Numbered from the stretch's first letter, positions 8,181-17,247 are shown. The stretch is 64,000 nucleotides of DNA from JAFDBW01 sp963825575 (GCA_963825575.1 CAWGUB010000009.1:62001-126000), one strand, 5' to 3'. The notes: generated from the sequence alone by a model not told the origin. Translations and numbers: made by a program.

Positions 8181-9038
8181 TTAACCGCCACCACCGTAAG
8201 AATGCAGGCCGGAGAGCACCAGGTTGACGCCGAGGTAGCAGAAGATCGTCGCAGCAAAACCGAAGATCGACAGCCAGGCGGCACGTCGACCGACCCAGCC
8301 GCGGGTGAAGCGGGCATGCAGGAAAGCGGCGTAGATGAACCAGACGATCAGGCTCCAGGTTTCCTTCGGGTCCCAACTCCAATAAGTACCCCAGGCGTAG
8401 TTGGCCCAGGCCGCACCGGTGATGATGCCAAGCGTCAGCATCGGGAAACCGAGCATGATTGCCTTGTAGTTGAGATCGTCCAGAACCTTGGTGCTGGGGA
8501 AGACCCCGAGGAGGCCGCCGATCGGCGACTCTTCGGCGGACTTCTCCTCCTTGCCGACCTTGATCAGGTACATGATCGAGACGCCACAGGCCAGGGCAAA
8601 GGCCGCATAACCAATAAAACAGGTAATGACGTGATAGGTCAGCCAGTTGCTCTGCAGCGCCGGCACCAGCGGGGCGATCGTCGCATCAAGGCTCCACTGT
8701 GCCCAGATCATGCCACCAAAAGCAAACGGGATGACGAAGGCGCCGATTGAACGCTGCTTGTATTTCAGGTCAAACAGCAGGTAGATGAGCAGAATCGACC
8801 AGGCGAAGAAGACCACCGACTCGTAGAGGTTGGAGAGCGGCGCCTGCTCATAACCCATGGCGTAGGCCTCGTACCAGCGCATGCCGATCGCACCAGTGTT
8901 GGCGATAAAGCCGACCCAGCAGATCAGCGTGGCGCCAAAACCGATCGCGTCGTTTTTGGAGGTCAGATAGACGATGAAGACCACCATGGCGGCAAAGTAG
9001 GCGATCGTTGTGATATTGAATAATAGTGAGCTATCCAT
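8181..9038 (-). CDS. ccsA: Cytochrome c biogenesis protein CcsA/CcsB (haem-handling subunit)
   Basis: System II cytochrome c synthetase subunit of the CcmC/CcmF/CcsA superfamily, with about eight membrane helices. The tryptophan-rich haem-binding motif WGTYWSWDPKETWSL is present near residues 225-240, with flanking histidines. It moves haem across the membrane and, with Ccs1, attaches it to CxxCH motifs. The ATG at 9036-9038 is preferred because GGAGGAAAC precedes it; an in-frame start 11 codons upstream lacks a site. It follows ccs1 by 10 bases and is surely in the same operon. Nomenclature varies between CcsA and CcsB for this protein. Confidence 0.93.
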   Translation of the reverse strand: MDSSLLFNITTIAYFAAMVVFIVYLTSKNDAIGFGATLICWVGFIANTGAIGMRWYEAYAMGYEQAPLSNLYESVVFFAWSILLIYLLFDLKYKQRSIGAFVIPFAFGGMIWAQWSLDATIAPLVPALQSNWLTYHVITCFIGYAAFALACGVSIMYLIKVGKEEKSAEESPIGGLLGVFPSTKVLDDLNYKAIMLGFPMLTLGIITGAAWANYAWGTYWSWDPKETWSLIVWFIYAAFLHARFTRGWVGRRAAWLSIFGFAATIFCYLGVNLVLSGLHSYGGGG

Positions 9039-9048
9039 GTTTCCTCCG

Positions 9049-10410
9049 TTATGACGACAACGCGTCGTCAAGGTCTTTTTTCAGTTCGTCAAAGAACAGT
9101 GTAAACGCCGGCTGGTTACGGTGGGCATTACCACCGAGTTTGACGCCGATCCCCTTCTCCAGCGGCTGGATAGTCACCCAGATGCGCCGGTGGGAAAGGA
9201 AGAAAGCACCGCAGGAGCCGAGCACCAGCAGCAGGCAGCCGAGCCAGACCACCCAGACCCCGGGATCTTTGGCGACCTGCAGGCCGGTATAATATACCTG
9301 CTGGACATCCAACATGTTGACCCCGTAATCGCCGCCTCGTCTTTCGTCAAACTGCGGGAAATCCTTAAAAACCAGAAACGGTGTACCCTGCTGCTTGCCG
9401 GTATCGATCCTGACCTGGGTGGCAGGGCCGAAGTTCTGGTAATTCTCGGCATAGCCCATCGGGATCAGCGACGCGCCACCGGGCAGACTCAGCCGTTTGC
9501 CCTGTTTGCCGACAACATCGACCGTCTCGCCCGTTTCGCGATGCTTGACGCGGAAGCGATAGACCGGGTCACCGGCCGTACCGTAGCTTGACTGGTAGAA
9601 GGTCAGTCCCTTGTAGGTCAGAGGATGATTGACCTCGATGGTTTTTTTCATGACTTCCCGGCCGTTCTCCAGAACCACCAGATCGCTGCTGTACTCCTTG
9701 GGGCGACCGCCGCCTTCGTAGAATTCGACCTCAAAGTTATCACAGCGTACTTCGAACCCGATCGGGAACGGCACTTGGCTGCCTCGCAGCCAGATCGAGT
9801 TGATCGACTGGCCCTCGGTGATATTGACATACGCCTTGAAGCCCCAGACGTTGCCGATCATGGCGCCGAGGAAGATAATCAGGATTGAAGTGTGCGTAAC
9901 ATAAACCCCAAAGCGGGAAAAAGCGCCTTTTTGGGAGAAAAGATAGGCCTTGCCATCCTCATCGGTGATCACCGGCTTGGCAAACTTCTGGCCGAGCACG
10001 GCAACGATCTTGTCGCGCACACTCTCGACAGTGCCTTCCGCAACGATCTCTTCACGACTGGAAAAGGTCCGGAACAGGCCGTCATCAGCTTTGAAGACCG
10101 GTTCGCGAACCACCTTGATGATACGCGGCAGGCGCTTGATCGAACAGCAGATCAGGTTGACGGCAAAGATCCCCAGCAGGGACAGGAACCAGTAAGAGTG
10201 ATACATATCGAAAAACTGCAAGGCATTCAGCGTCTTGTAGGTCGACTCGCTCATGCCGTAAATCTGCATGTACTCCTGAGGAGACTTGTTTTGCTGGATG
10301 ACCGTACCGATGATCGAGGTCATCGCAAGCAGAATTAGCGTAATGATTGCCAGCTTCAGGGAGCAGAAAAAGTCCCAAAGCTGGTCGGTGAAACTCTGTT
10401 GTTGACTCAA
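9049..10410 (-). CDS. resB: Cytochrome c biogenesis protein Ccs1/ResB
   Basis: ResB/Ccs1 partner of CcsA in System II haem attachment. It has three N-terminal membrane helices, a large periplasmic domain (about residues 200-390) and a last helix near residue 400 (VWVVWLGCLLLVLGSCGAFF) followed by a short cytoplasmic tail. Typical family sequences include LTYKGLTFYQSSYGT. The start chosen is the TTG at 10408-10410, seven or eight bases after AGGAG; a TTG at 10461 would add 17 unlikely residues. The 230 bases between it and purE hold no recognised feature. It would mature the cytochromes encoded at 33-37 kb. Confidence 0.92.
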   Translation of the reverse strand: MSQQQSFTDQLWDFFCSLKLAIITLILLAMTSIIGTVIQQNKSPQEYMQIYGMSESTYKTLNALQFFDMYHSYWFLSLLGIFAVNLICCSIKRLPRIIKVVREPVFKADDGLFRTFSSREEIVAEGTVESVRDKIVAVLGQKFAKPVITDEDGKAYLFSQKGAFSRFGVYVTHTSILIIFLGAMIGNVWGFKAYVNITEGQSINSIWLRGSQVPFPIGFEVRCDNFEVEFYEGGGRPKEYSSDLVVLENGREVMKKTIEVNHPLTYKGLTFYQSSYGTAGDPVYRFRVKHRETGETVDVVGKQGKRLSLPGGASLIPMGYAENYQNFGPATQVRIDTGKQQGTPFLVFKDFPQFDERRGGDYGVNMLDVQQVYYTGLQVAKDPGVWVVWLGCLLLVLGSCGAFFLSHRRIWVTIQPLEKGIGVKLGGNAHRNQPAFTLFFDELKKDLDDALSS

Positions 10411-10640
10411 ATTGTTTACTCCTGAAAAGAGGGAGAAGACCTCGCAGGCCAACACCCTCAAAAATTTATGCTGTCGGATCAGTAACAGGCCACTATTATG
10501 ATACGACAGCCAGCTTGTTCAAGGTAATACGACCCTTCTTCTTGTGTCAAGACGGGTAAGTACAATTCGAAACTGTGCATATACGCAAAGACACAAGGCG
10601 ACAGCCGTATGGATAGCGCCAAAGGCGGGATCTACGAGCG

Positions 10641-11159
10641 TCAGCCGAAATCCGCCGCCAACTTCCTGTCCAGAGCCTCGGCCTTGGCTTCGACGCCTTT
10701 CGCCATGTCGGCCTTGAACTGCACCAGTTTTGCGCCAAGCTCTGCGTCGTCAACCGCCAGAATCTGTACAGCGAAGATTCCGGCGTTGCGGGCTCCGGCC
10801 TTGCCGATCGCCATGGTTGCCACAGGGATACCGGCTGGCATCTGTACCATCGCCAGCAGGGCATCGAGACCGTTGAGCGAAGTTGCATCGATCGGTACGG
10901 CAATCACCGGCAGCGTGGTTTCGGCCGCCACCACTCCGGCCAGATGAGCAGCCGCGCCGGCCCCGGCGATCAAGACCTTGATGCCGCGCCCCCTTGCTTC
11001 ACGGACAAACTTCGCAGTACGTTCCGGGGTGCGATGGGCACTCGATACGGTCATTTCGAACGGGATACTGAACTGGCCCAGGGCCAGCGCGGTCTCTTTC
11101 ATGATCTCGTAGTCGTTGTCGCTGCCCATCAGGATGCCAACCAATGGTTTGTCACTCAT
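10641..11159 (-). CDS. purE: N5-carboxyaminoimidazole ribonucleotide mutase PurE
   Basis: Class I PurE of 172 residues, converting N5-CAIR to CAIR in purine synthesis. Signature stretches: GILMGSDNDYEIMK (residues 9-22), SSAHRTPER (about 40-48) and the active-site loop with ARGIKVLIAGAGAAAHLAGV. It lies 78 bases after purD on the same strand, separated only by a facing pair of A/T-rich heptamer repeats, so purH-purD-purE probably form one purine operon. No purK is seen in the window. Confidence 0.96.
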   Translation of the reverse strand: MSDKPLVGILMGSDNDYEIMKETALALGQFSIPFEMTVSSAHRTPERTAKFVREARGRGIKVLIAGAGAAAHLAGVVAAETTLPVIAVPIDATSLNGLDALLAMVQMPAGIPVATMAIGKAGARNAGIFAVQILAVDDAELGAKLVQFKADMAKGVEAKAEALDRKLAADFG

Positions 11160-11172
11160 AAGAAAACCTCGT

Positions 11173-11234
11173 GAAATGGGAAAGTAAAAAGTGAACCGAC
11201 CTCGGACCTTTTACATTTTACTTTTTCCTTTTTA
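11173..11234. repeat. Facing heptamer-repeat arms between purE and purD
   Basis: Left arm GGGAAAG, TAAAAAG, TGAA; right arm ACCTTTT, ACATTTT, ACTTTTT, CCTTTTT with a 7-bp period. The arms are largely complementary, forming an imperfect hairpin. Confidence 0.7.
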
Positions 11235-11237
11235 CCG

Positions 11238-12509
11238 TCATCGGTTCAGTGCTTTTTGACCGATATCCTTGCGAAAATGTACACCCTTCCAATTGATCCT
11301 GTCGACTGCGCTGTAGGCGCATTCGATTGCTTCAGCAACGGAGGTGCCGAGCCCTGTGACCCCGAGGACACGGCCGCCGGTGTTGACAATTTTGCCATCC
11401 TGGAAACTGGTCCCGGCATGGAAGACATAGACATCATCCATTGCCAGCACAGCATCCAGTCCGGTGATCTCGAAGCCCTTGTCGTAGGATGCCGGGTAGC
11501 CTCCCGAAGCCATGACCACGCAGACTGCGGCCTTATCGTGCCATTCGATGGAGTCCTGGTCGAGGTTGCCGCGAGCGCAAGCCTGCAGGACCGGAACGAT
11601 GTCGGATTTCATGCGCATGAGCAGCGGCTGGGCTTCCGGGTCACCGAACCGGGCATTGTACTCGACGACCCGCGGCTTGCCGTCCTTGATCATCAATCCG
11701 ACATAGAGTATACCGCTGTAAGGACAGCCGTCGCTGGCCATCCCGGCAATAGTCGGCTTGACGATCGTTTCGACGATCTCGTCGTGCAGCGCTGCCGTTA
11801 CCACCGGGGCCGGCGAATAGGCCCCCATGCCGCCGGTGTTCGGTCCTTCATCATCGTCGAAAGCCCGTTTGTGGTCCTGCGATGAAGCCAATGGCAGAAT
11901 ATTCTGGCCGTCGGTGAAGGCGAAGAAGGACGCTTCCTCGCCATCCATGAATTCCTCGATCACGACACTGGCGCCAGCGGCACCGAACACCTTGTCGAGC
12001 ATGATGTCATCAACAGCGGCAATCGCCTGCTCTTCCGACATGGCCACTATCACGCCTTTGCCAGCGGCAAGACCGTCGGCCTTGACCACGATCGGTGCAC
12101 CCTGCGCCTTGATGTAGGCGACAGCAGCATCACGGTCGGTGAAGGTTTCATAAGCGGCCGTCGGGATGGCGTATTTCTTCATCAGGTCTTTGGAAAAGCT
12201 CTTGCTCCCCTCGATCCGCGCGGCGGACTGATTCGGGCCGAAGATCTCCAGTCCGAAAGCCTGGAAGCGGTCGACGATACCCATAGTCAGGGGCACCTCG
12301 GGGCCGACCACGGTCAGATCGATTTTTTCGGCCTGGGCGAAATCCAGCAGGGCCTCGATATCATCCGCCGGGATATGCACGCAGTCAGCCAAGTTGGCAA
12401 TCCCCGGATTCCCAGGAGCACAGTAAATCGTTTCCGCCAGTGGTGACTGCGCGATCTTCCAGACCAACGCGTGCTCACGACCACCACCACCGACGACTAA
12501 AATCTTCAT
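11238..12509 (-). CDS. purD: Phosphoribosylamine-glycine ligase PurD
   Basis: GARS of 423 residues, joining glycine to phosphoribosylamine with ATP. It opens with MKILVVGGGGREHALVWKIA, the P-loop-like N-domain signature. The ATP-grasp domain (about 100-330) contains VVKADGLAAGKGVIVA and FGDPEAQPLLMRMKSDI near residue 290, and the C-domain closes the fold. Length is typical. It is flanked by heptamer-repeat junctions on both sides and lies between purH and purE. Confidence 0.97.
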   Translation of the reverse strand: MKILVVGGGGREHALVWKIAQSPLAETIYCAPGNPGIANLADCVHIPADDIEALLDFAQAEKIDLTVVGPEVPLTMGIVDRFQAFGLEIFGPNQSAARIEGSKSFSKDLMKKYAIPTAAYETFTDRDAAVAYIKAQGAPIVVKADGLAAGKGVIVAMSEEQAIAAVDDIMLDKVFGAAGASVVIEEFMDGEEASFFAFTDGQNILPLASSQDHKRAFDDDEGPNTGGMGAYSPAPVVTAALHDEIVETIVKPTIAGMASDGCPYSGILYVGLMIKDGKPRVVEYNARFGDPEAQPLLMRMKSDIVPVLQACARGNLDQDSIEWHDKAAVCVVMASGGYPASYDKGFEITGLDAVLAMDDVYVFHAGTSFQDGKIVNTGGRVLGVTGLGTSVAEAIECAYSAVDRINWKGVHFRKDIGQKALNR

Positions 12510-12533
12510 CTCAATACCTTCCTGTGAAGCGGA

Positions 12534-12594
12534 GGCTGGGGACTGGGGGCTGGGGGTTAGTGTTTTACCAGTCCCCAGCCCCCAGTCCCCAGCC
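12534..12594. repeat. Perfect 22-bp inverted repeat made of heptamers between purH and purD
   Basis: Left arm 12534-12555 reads as units GGCTGGG, GACTGGG, GGCTGGG plus G; the right arm 12573-12594 is its exact reverse complement. The 17-base spacer is unrelated. Possible strong hairpin in the purH-purD transcript. Same GGGGCTG-type class as 15514, 16815 and 41669. Confidence 0.9.
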
Positions 12595-12601
12595 CCTGCC
12601 C

Positions 12602-14167
12602 TTAATGTCTGAAATGCCGCATCCCGGTAAAGACCATCGCCATACCGTGTTCGTCAGCGGCGGCAATCACCTCTTCATCACGGATCGAACCACCCGGCTG
12701 GATGACCGCGCTGATACCGACAGCGGCAGCATTGTCGATCCCGTCACGGAACGGGAAGAAGGCATCGGAGGCCATCACAGCGCCCTTGAGTTCGAGCCCT
12801 GCATGTTCAGCCTTGATCGCGGCGATCCGCGCCGAGTTGACCCGGCTCATCTGACCGGCGCCGACACCGATCGTCATGCAGTCCTTGCCGTAGACAATCG
12901 CATTGGACTTGACGAACTTGGAGACCCGCCAGGTGAAGAGCATATCCTTCATCTCGGCTGCGGTCGGCTGGCGCTTGCTGACCACCTTCAGTTCCCCGGT
13001 CAGATCGAGGTCAAGGTCCTGCACCAGCATACCGCCGTTGACCCGTTTCAGATCGAGACGGGCTGCCGGCTGTGCCGGCCATTCGCCGCATTCGAGCAGG
13101 CGGACGTTCTTCTTCGCAGCGATAATCTCGCTCACTCCGGCAGCAACCTTCGGCGCAATGATGACCTCGACGAACTGCTTGTCGACAATCTCCTGGGCCG
13201 TCGCCGCATCGAGCTCACGGTTAAAGGCAATGATGCCGCCGAAAGCCGATTCGGTATCGGTGCTGAAGGCGCGCTGGTAAGCATCGAGCAGGTTGTCGCC
13301 ATAAGCGACACCGCAGGGATTGGCGTGTTTGACGATAACACAGGCCGGGCCGTCACTGAACTGCTTGACGCACTCGAGGGCGGCGTCAGTATCGGCGATA
13401 TTGTTGTAGGAGAGCTGCTTACCCTGCAGCTGCCGGGCTGTAGCGATCGAGGCTTCCTGGAGATCGCTTTCGACGTAGAAGGCCGCCTTCTGATGCGGAT
13501 TCTCACCGTAGCGCATGATCTCGGTGCGCTGGTACTGGAAGGTCAAAGCGCTCGGGAAGTCGGCGCTCTCTGCATCAACCCGCTTGCCGAGCCAGTTGGA
13601 GATGGCGGCATCGTAGGCTGCGGTGCGCTGGTAGACTTTCAGTGCCAGGCGAAAGTTGGTTTCACGGCAGACCTCACCATGATTGGCGTTCATTTCATCG
13701 AGGACGACAGCATAATCGGCCGGGTCAACCACCACTGTTACCGACTGGTTGTTCTTGGCGGCGCTACGTAGCATGGTCGGGCCACCGATATCGATGTTCT
13801 CGATGGCGTCCTCGAGGGTGCATTCGGGGTTGGCGACAGTTGCTTCAAAGGGGTAGAGATTAACCACCACCATGTCAATCGGCGTGATGTCATGTTCGGC
13901 CATCTTGGCCACGTGGGCCGGGTTGTCGCGCAGGCCGAGCAAGCCACCGTGAATTTTCGGGTGCAATGTCTTGACGCGACCGTCAAGCATTTCCGGGTAG
14001 CCGGTGTGTTCTGAGACGTCCTTCACCTCAAGCCCGGCGTCCCGCATCATGCTCGCGGTGCCCCCCGTGGAAAGGATTTCAACACCGAACTTGCTCAAGC
14101 CTTCGGCAAGCTCAACGATGCCGGTTTTGTCGGAAACACTGATTAACGCTCGTTTGATAACAGCCAT
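12602..14167 (-). CDS. purH: Bifunctional AICAR transformylase/IMP cyclohydrolase PurH
   Basis: 521 residues, the usual PurH length. The N-terminal MGS-like IMP cyclohydrolase domain starts KRALISVSDKTGIVELAEGL and contains LSTGGTASMMRDAGL. The larger transformylase domain (about 200-521) has NPHQKAAFY, VKHANPCGVAYG and the C-terminal AFFPFRDGIDNAAAVGISAVIQPGGS. It performs the last two steps to IMP. The ATG at 14165-14167 follows AAGAGG. First gene of the presumed purH-purD-purE operon. Confidence 0.97.
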   Translation of the reverse strand: MAVIKRALISVSDKTGIVELAEGLSKFGVEILSTGGTASMMRDAGLEVKDVSEHTGYPEMLDGRVKTLHPKIHGGLLGLRDNPAHVAKMAEHDITPIDMVVVNLYPFEATVANPECTLEDAIENIDIGGPTMLRSAAKNNQSVTVVVDPADYAVVLDEMNANHGEVCRETNFRLALKVYQRTAAYDAAISNWLGKRVDAESADFPSALTFQYQRTEIMRYGENPHQKAAFYVESDLQEASIATARQLQGKQLSYNNIADTDAALECVKQFSDGPACVIVKHANPCGVAYGDNLLDAYQRAFSTDTESAFGGIIAFNRELDAATAQEIVDKQFVEVIIAPKVAAGVSEIIAAKKNVRLLECGEWPAQPAARLDLKRVNGGMLVQDLDLDLTGELKVVSKRQPTAAEMKDMLFTWRVSKFVKSNAIVYGKDCMTIGVGAGQMSRVNSARIAAIKAEHAGLELKGAVMASDAFFPFRDGIDNAAAVGISAVIQPGGSIRDEEVIAAADEHGMAMVFTGMRHFRH

Positions 14168-14192
14168 GGCAGAACCTCTTGAATGGGTGGTT

Positions 14193-14277
14193 AAATTAAC
14201 GCAAAAGCACCAAGGATACTATAATGAATTTCCCTTTGCGCCCTCGCTTAAACCCTTTGAGCTTTCGCGTTAACTAT
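14193..14277. repeat. Facing repeat arms upstream of purH
   Basis: Left arm around ATTAACGCAAAAGCACCAAGG (14194-14214); right arm 14231-14275 ends GCTTTCGCGTTAAC. The ends are complementary (TTAACGC with GCGTTAA), and the units recur roughly every 7 bases. Confidence 0.6.
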
Positions 14278-14295
14278 TGTGATTTGTCGATATCC

Positions 14296-15564
14296 TCAAA
14301 AGTTTAAAGCCGTCAGAAAATGCTTCTCAAAAGCCGGTGTCCCGGACAGCGGGAAAGGTTGGATTTTAGCCACCAATCTATCCAACCGCTTTTGACGTTC
14401 ATTTCCCATCAGGTGGGCCTGCAAACCGGCCAGCACCCCGTTGGCCATAAAGGAGGTTTTATCTAACATGGGCTCAGGCAGCAAGGCAACCATTTTCAGG
14501 GTGTCTACGCTTAGAGAAGTCCCCAAAGCTCCGGTCAGGAAGACCTGCTCTATATCTCCGGCTGGAATCCCGGTTTGTTCGAGGAGCACGGAAGCCCCGG
14601 CGTGCACCGCTCCCTTGGCCAGCTGCAAACCGCGCAGGTCCACTTGCGTCAACAGCAGTTCCCCCGCAACAGTCCGAGAAAAACAGATCGCCATCGCGCC
14701 ATCTTTTTCAACCAGGTAGCGGCTCAAATTGGTCTCGACCTCGTCCGGTGACAGGATACGACCAGTCTCGTCGATCAACCCACCCTGGCGCGCTGCAGCA
14801 ATTAACGCGACCAGGCCGCTGCCGCACAGGCCGCGGGGCTGACCACCGCCGGCGACGGTCAATTCCAGACGATCGCCCACCAGGTGAACGTCGGTCACGG
14901 CTCTTTCGGAGTGAATCATCCCGCTACTGATATTGCCCCCTTCGAACGCCGGGCCGGCAGCAGCCGACGTAACCAGCCAGCGACGGCCATCCCAGAGGGC
15001 TAGCTCGGCATTGGTGCCCAGATCGATTAGCAACGTACCCGGCTTCTGATCACCCATAGCCAACAAGCAGGCAATCAGGTCACCGCCAACGAAGCCGGAA
15101 ACCAGCGGCAACAATTCCATATGGCGAGACAAACCGATGTCAATCTCATCAGGGGAAATTCTGACCAGGTCTCTGAATGGTGGTTTGTGGGGGGGGAAGA
15201 GCAACGGATCAACCGGTAGATTGCGGAGCAGGCAGGAGATACCGGGGTTTCCCGCAGCAGCGATACCGATGACATCTTCCGGTGAACGCCCTGATTCATC
15301 GAGCAGCAGGCTAACCAGGCGACGCAGCTCATTGACGAGGAGGGCCTGCAGCCTCTCGCCCTGTCCGTTCAGCGCCGCATTGAGGCGCGCAAGGATATCG
15401 ACACCAAGTTCCAGCTGGGGATTAAGGGCCATCGCTGTTGCCAGAACCCTGCCCGTCGCATCGATCATCGCTCCCGACAGGGTGGTTGTGCCGAGATCAA
15501 GGGATATAAAGGCGGAGGCTAGGGGCTGGGGACTGGGGGATGGCGGCTGGTTAATCATATTCAT
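14296..15564 (-). CDS. RACo-like ASKHA ATPase (DUF4445) without ferredoxin domain
   Basis: 422 residues. The protein matches the C-terminal ATPase part of corrinoid-protein reductive activators (RACo): phosphate-1 loop FISLDLGTTTLSGAM, phosphate-2 loop LLIDLGTNAELAL, AAAGPAFEGGNI and the conserved GLCGSGLVALIAA. RACo-type activators also carry an N-terminal 2Fe-2S ferredoxin domain and a linker; here the ATPase fold begins within the first 25 residues and no cysteine cluster precedes it. The first 16 residues (PPSPSPQPLAS and neighbours) are encoded by a heptamer array, so the start is uncertain. Possible role: ATP-driven reactivation of a corrinoid or related metalloenzyme with a separate electron donor. 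No corrinoid methyltransferase is nearby. Confidence 0.75.
   Translation of the reverse strand: MNMINQPPSPSPQPLASAFISLDLGTTTLSGAMIDATGRVLATAMALNPQLELGVDILARLNAALNGQGERLQALLVNELRRLVSLLLDESGRSPEDVIGIAAAGNPGISCLLRNLPVDPLLFPPHKPPFRDLVRISPDEIDIGLSRHMELLPLVSGFVGGDLIACLLAMGDQKPGTLLIDLGTNAELALWDGRRWLVTSAAAGPAFEGGNISSGMIHSERAVTDVHLVGDRLELTVAGGGQPRGLCGSGLVALIAAARQGGLIDETGRILSPDEVETNLSRYLVEKDGAMAICFSRTVAGELLLTQVDLRGLQLAKGAVHAGASVLLEQTGIPAGDIEQVFLTGALGTSLSVDTLKMVALLPEPMLDKTSFMANGVLAGLQAHLMGNERQKRLDRLVAKIQPFPLSGTPAFEKHFLTALNF
15514..15550. repeat. Heptamer array at the start of the RACo-like gene
   Basis: Consecutive units GGAGGCT, AGGGGCT, GGGGACT, GGGGGAT, GGCGGCT. They lie inside the annotated 5' end of the gene and encode a low-complexity Pro/Ser/Gln N-terminus. 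Confidence 0.8.
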
Positions 15565-15585
15565 GTAATCAGACAGTCTTAAATT

Positions 15586-16722
15586 TTACCCTTTTGCGCC
15601 GGAATCAACATACATCCTCGGCACCCGCTTGCTGATGCCGCAGAAAACTTCGTAGGTAATCGAACCGATCTTGTCCGCCCACTCTTCGGCGCTGATGAAT
15701 TCATCACCATCACGGCCGAGCAGGGTCACACGATCACCCACCTGGACATCGGGGAGATCGGTAACATCGACGAGAATCCAGTCCATACAAACCGTCCCGG
15801 CGACCAGAGCCCTGCGGCCGCGGACCAGGACCTCGCCTCGATTGGTCAGCAGGCGGTTGTAACCATCGGCATAACCAACCGGTATCGCGGCGATCCGGGA
15901 CTGACGCGAGGCCACGAACCGGTGGCCATAGGAGACCCCGCCCCCGGGAGGGATATCCTTGACCTGGGCGACCTGACTGAGAAAATGCATGACCGGCTGC
16001 TGGGTGACAGTTCCTGCGTAAGGGCCGCCGGTCAATCCGCCATAGAGGCAAATCCCCGGCCGGACCAGGTTGCACCCGGCAAGATCGCGACTGTAAATCC
16101 CGGCACTGTTGGCGATGTGACGATAGCGGGGGTTGAACCCATGCCCTGCCACTCTGGCGATCACCTCGGCAAAAGACTGGAACTGTATAGCGGTCAACGG
16201 GCGCTCAGGCTCATCGGCCACGGCCAGGTGACTCATGAGTCCGACCATGTTCAGGCTTTTCAGATTTTTCAGGACCGCGAGCACTTCGTCGAGCAATTCA
16301 ACCCGGAAACCCAACCGACCCATCCCGGTATCAACCTTGAGGTGGTAATCGATGGTTCGGCCGGCGTTGCAGGCAAAACCATCCAACCGCCGCGCACAGT
16401 CCAGATCATAGATAACGGGAGTCAGATGATGCTCCAGAATGTCATTTTCCTGGCCCGGGAAAGCGCTGCCAAGGACGAGGATTGGCTGTTCAATGTTCAG
16501 CCTGCGCAGCTCTCCCCCCTCTTCGACGAGGGCGACACCGAAGATGTCGGCACCTGCACCGGCAAGGGCCGGAGCAATCCCTGCGACACCATGGCCGTAG
16601 GCATCGGCCTTGACCACGGCCAGGATATCGCAATCATCACCGACGGTACGCCGGACCTCCTGGAAATTGTGCCCCAGGGCAGCAAGATCAATCTCAGCAT
16701 GGGTCGGACGAGGTGCAGACAT
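15586..16722 (-). CDS. alr: Alanine racemase
   Basis: PLP enzyme making D-alanine for peptidoglycan. The PLP lysine is K38 in VVKADAYGHG; a TIM-barrel follows, then the C-terminal beta domain with SYGHRFVASRQSRIAAIPVGYADGY, whose tyrosine side supplies the second base. The start is set at the ATG at 16720-16722, because GGAG lies six bases upstream; an ATG four codons earlier overlaps that site. About 378 residues, normal length. It lies 21 bases or so upstream of the RACo-like gene and may be co-transcribed with it. Confidence 0.96.
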   Translation of the reverse strand: MSAPRPTHAEIDLAALGHNFQEVRRTVGDDCDILAVVKADAYGHGVAGIAPALAGAGADIFGVALVEEGGELRRLNIEQPILVLGSAFPGQENDILEHHLTPVIYDLDCARRLDGFACNAGRTIDYHLKVDTGMGRLGFRVELLDEVLAVLKNLKSLNMVGLMSHLAVADEPERPLTAIQFQSFAEVIARVAGHGFNPRYRHIANSAGIYSRDLAGCNLVRPGICLYGGLTGGPYAGTVTQQPVMHFLSQVAQVKDIPPGGGVSYGHRFVASRQSRIAAIPVGYADGYNRLLTNRGEVLVRGRRALVAGTVCMDWILVDVTDLPDVQVGDRVTLLGRDGDEFISAEEWADKIGSITYEVFCGISKRVPRMYVDSGAKG

Positions 16723-16814
16723 AAACAACTCCATAAGGATTTATCCGAAATCAGAGGGAAGTATTAAATCATGTGGCTTCGAAAGCTGTAAAGTTTTAAA
16801 AGCAGAGGTTTAAC

Positions 16815-16942
16815 GGCAGGGGCTGGGAGCTGGAGGCTAGGGGCTGGCAAAAACTTTGAACCAAGCCCCAGTCCCCAATCCAGTTTCCAGCCCCCGAGCT
16901 CGAGTCCCGGCATCATACCAGCCCCCAGCCCCCGACTACCAA
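16815..16942. repeat. Facing heptamer arrays upstream of alr
   Basis: Left arm 16815-16849 is GGCAGGG, GCTGGGA, GCTGGAG, GCTAGGG, GCTGGCA. The right side, 16863-16940, carries the complementary CCCCAGT/CCAGCCC-type units in two blocks. This is the largest array in the window. Confidence 0.85.
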
Positions 16943-17073
16943 TCTCCGCTTTAAAAGTTGACAGCCGATCGATCAATATTCTACGCTGTTCGTTAGCCGA
17001 TAACGGGAGAACCTGCATGTGCTCGCATCATGGGATTTTTCCGGTTCGGAATGCTTTGCAAACACCTGTACCA

Positions 17074-17165
17074 CCGCTAGGGGAGTAGAAGATTACTGAG
17101 AGTTTCGTCTCGTGGCGAAACGACCCTTGGAACCTGATCCGGATCATACCGGCGGAGGGAAGCGG
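17074..17165 (+). promoter_or_regulatory. TPP (THI-box) riboswitch
   Basis: Contains all hallmark parts of the thiamin pyrophosphate aptamer: GGGGAG and CTGAGA on the 5' side, then ACCCTTGGAACCTGATCCGG, the GATCATACCGGCGGAGGGAAG block, and closing stem P1 (CCGCT at 17074 with AGCGG at 17161). It is followed by a hairpin ACCCG/CGGGT at 17185-17198 that can compete with the terminator, and then lies 150 bases before the thiE-thiD gene. TPP binding should switch off thiE-thiD and thiC. Confidence 0.95.
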
Positions 17166-17200
17166 ACTGGACAGCAACGAGCACACCCGACACCGGGTAG

Positions 17201-17231
17201 AGCGCCGTGGCACCAGCCGGGCGCTTTTTTT
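17201..17231 (+). terminator. Terminator of the TPP riboswitch expression platform
   Basis: Stem AGCGCC/GGCGCT with a GC-rich loop, running into seven T residues at 17225-17231. Its position directly after the aptamer indicates transcription attenuation. Confidence 0.88.
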
Positions 17232-17247
17232 GTTCAGTAATCAGAAA

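Noticed and set aside
12440..13771. Long antisense frame across purH
   Set aside because: Shadow of the purH codon structure in GC-rich DNA; no family match.
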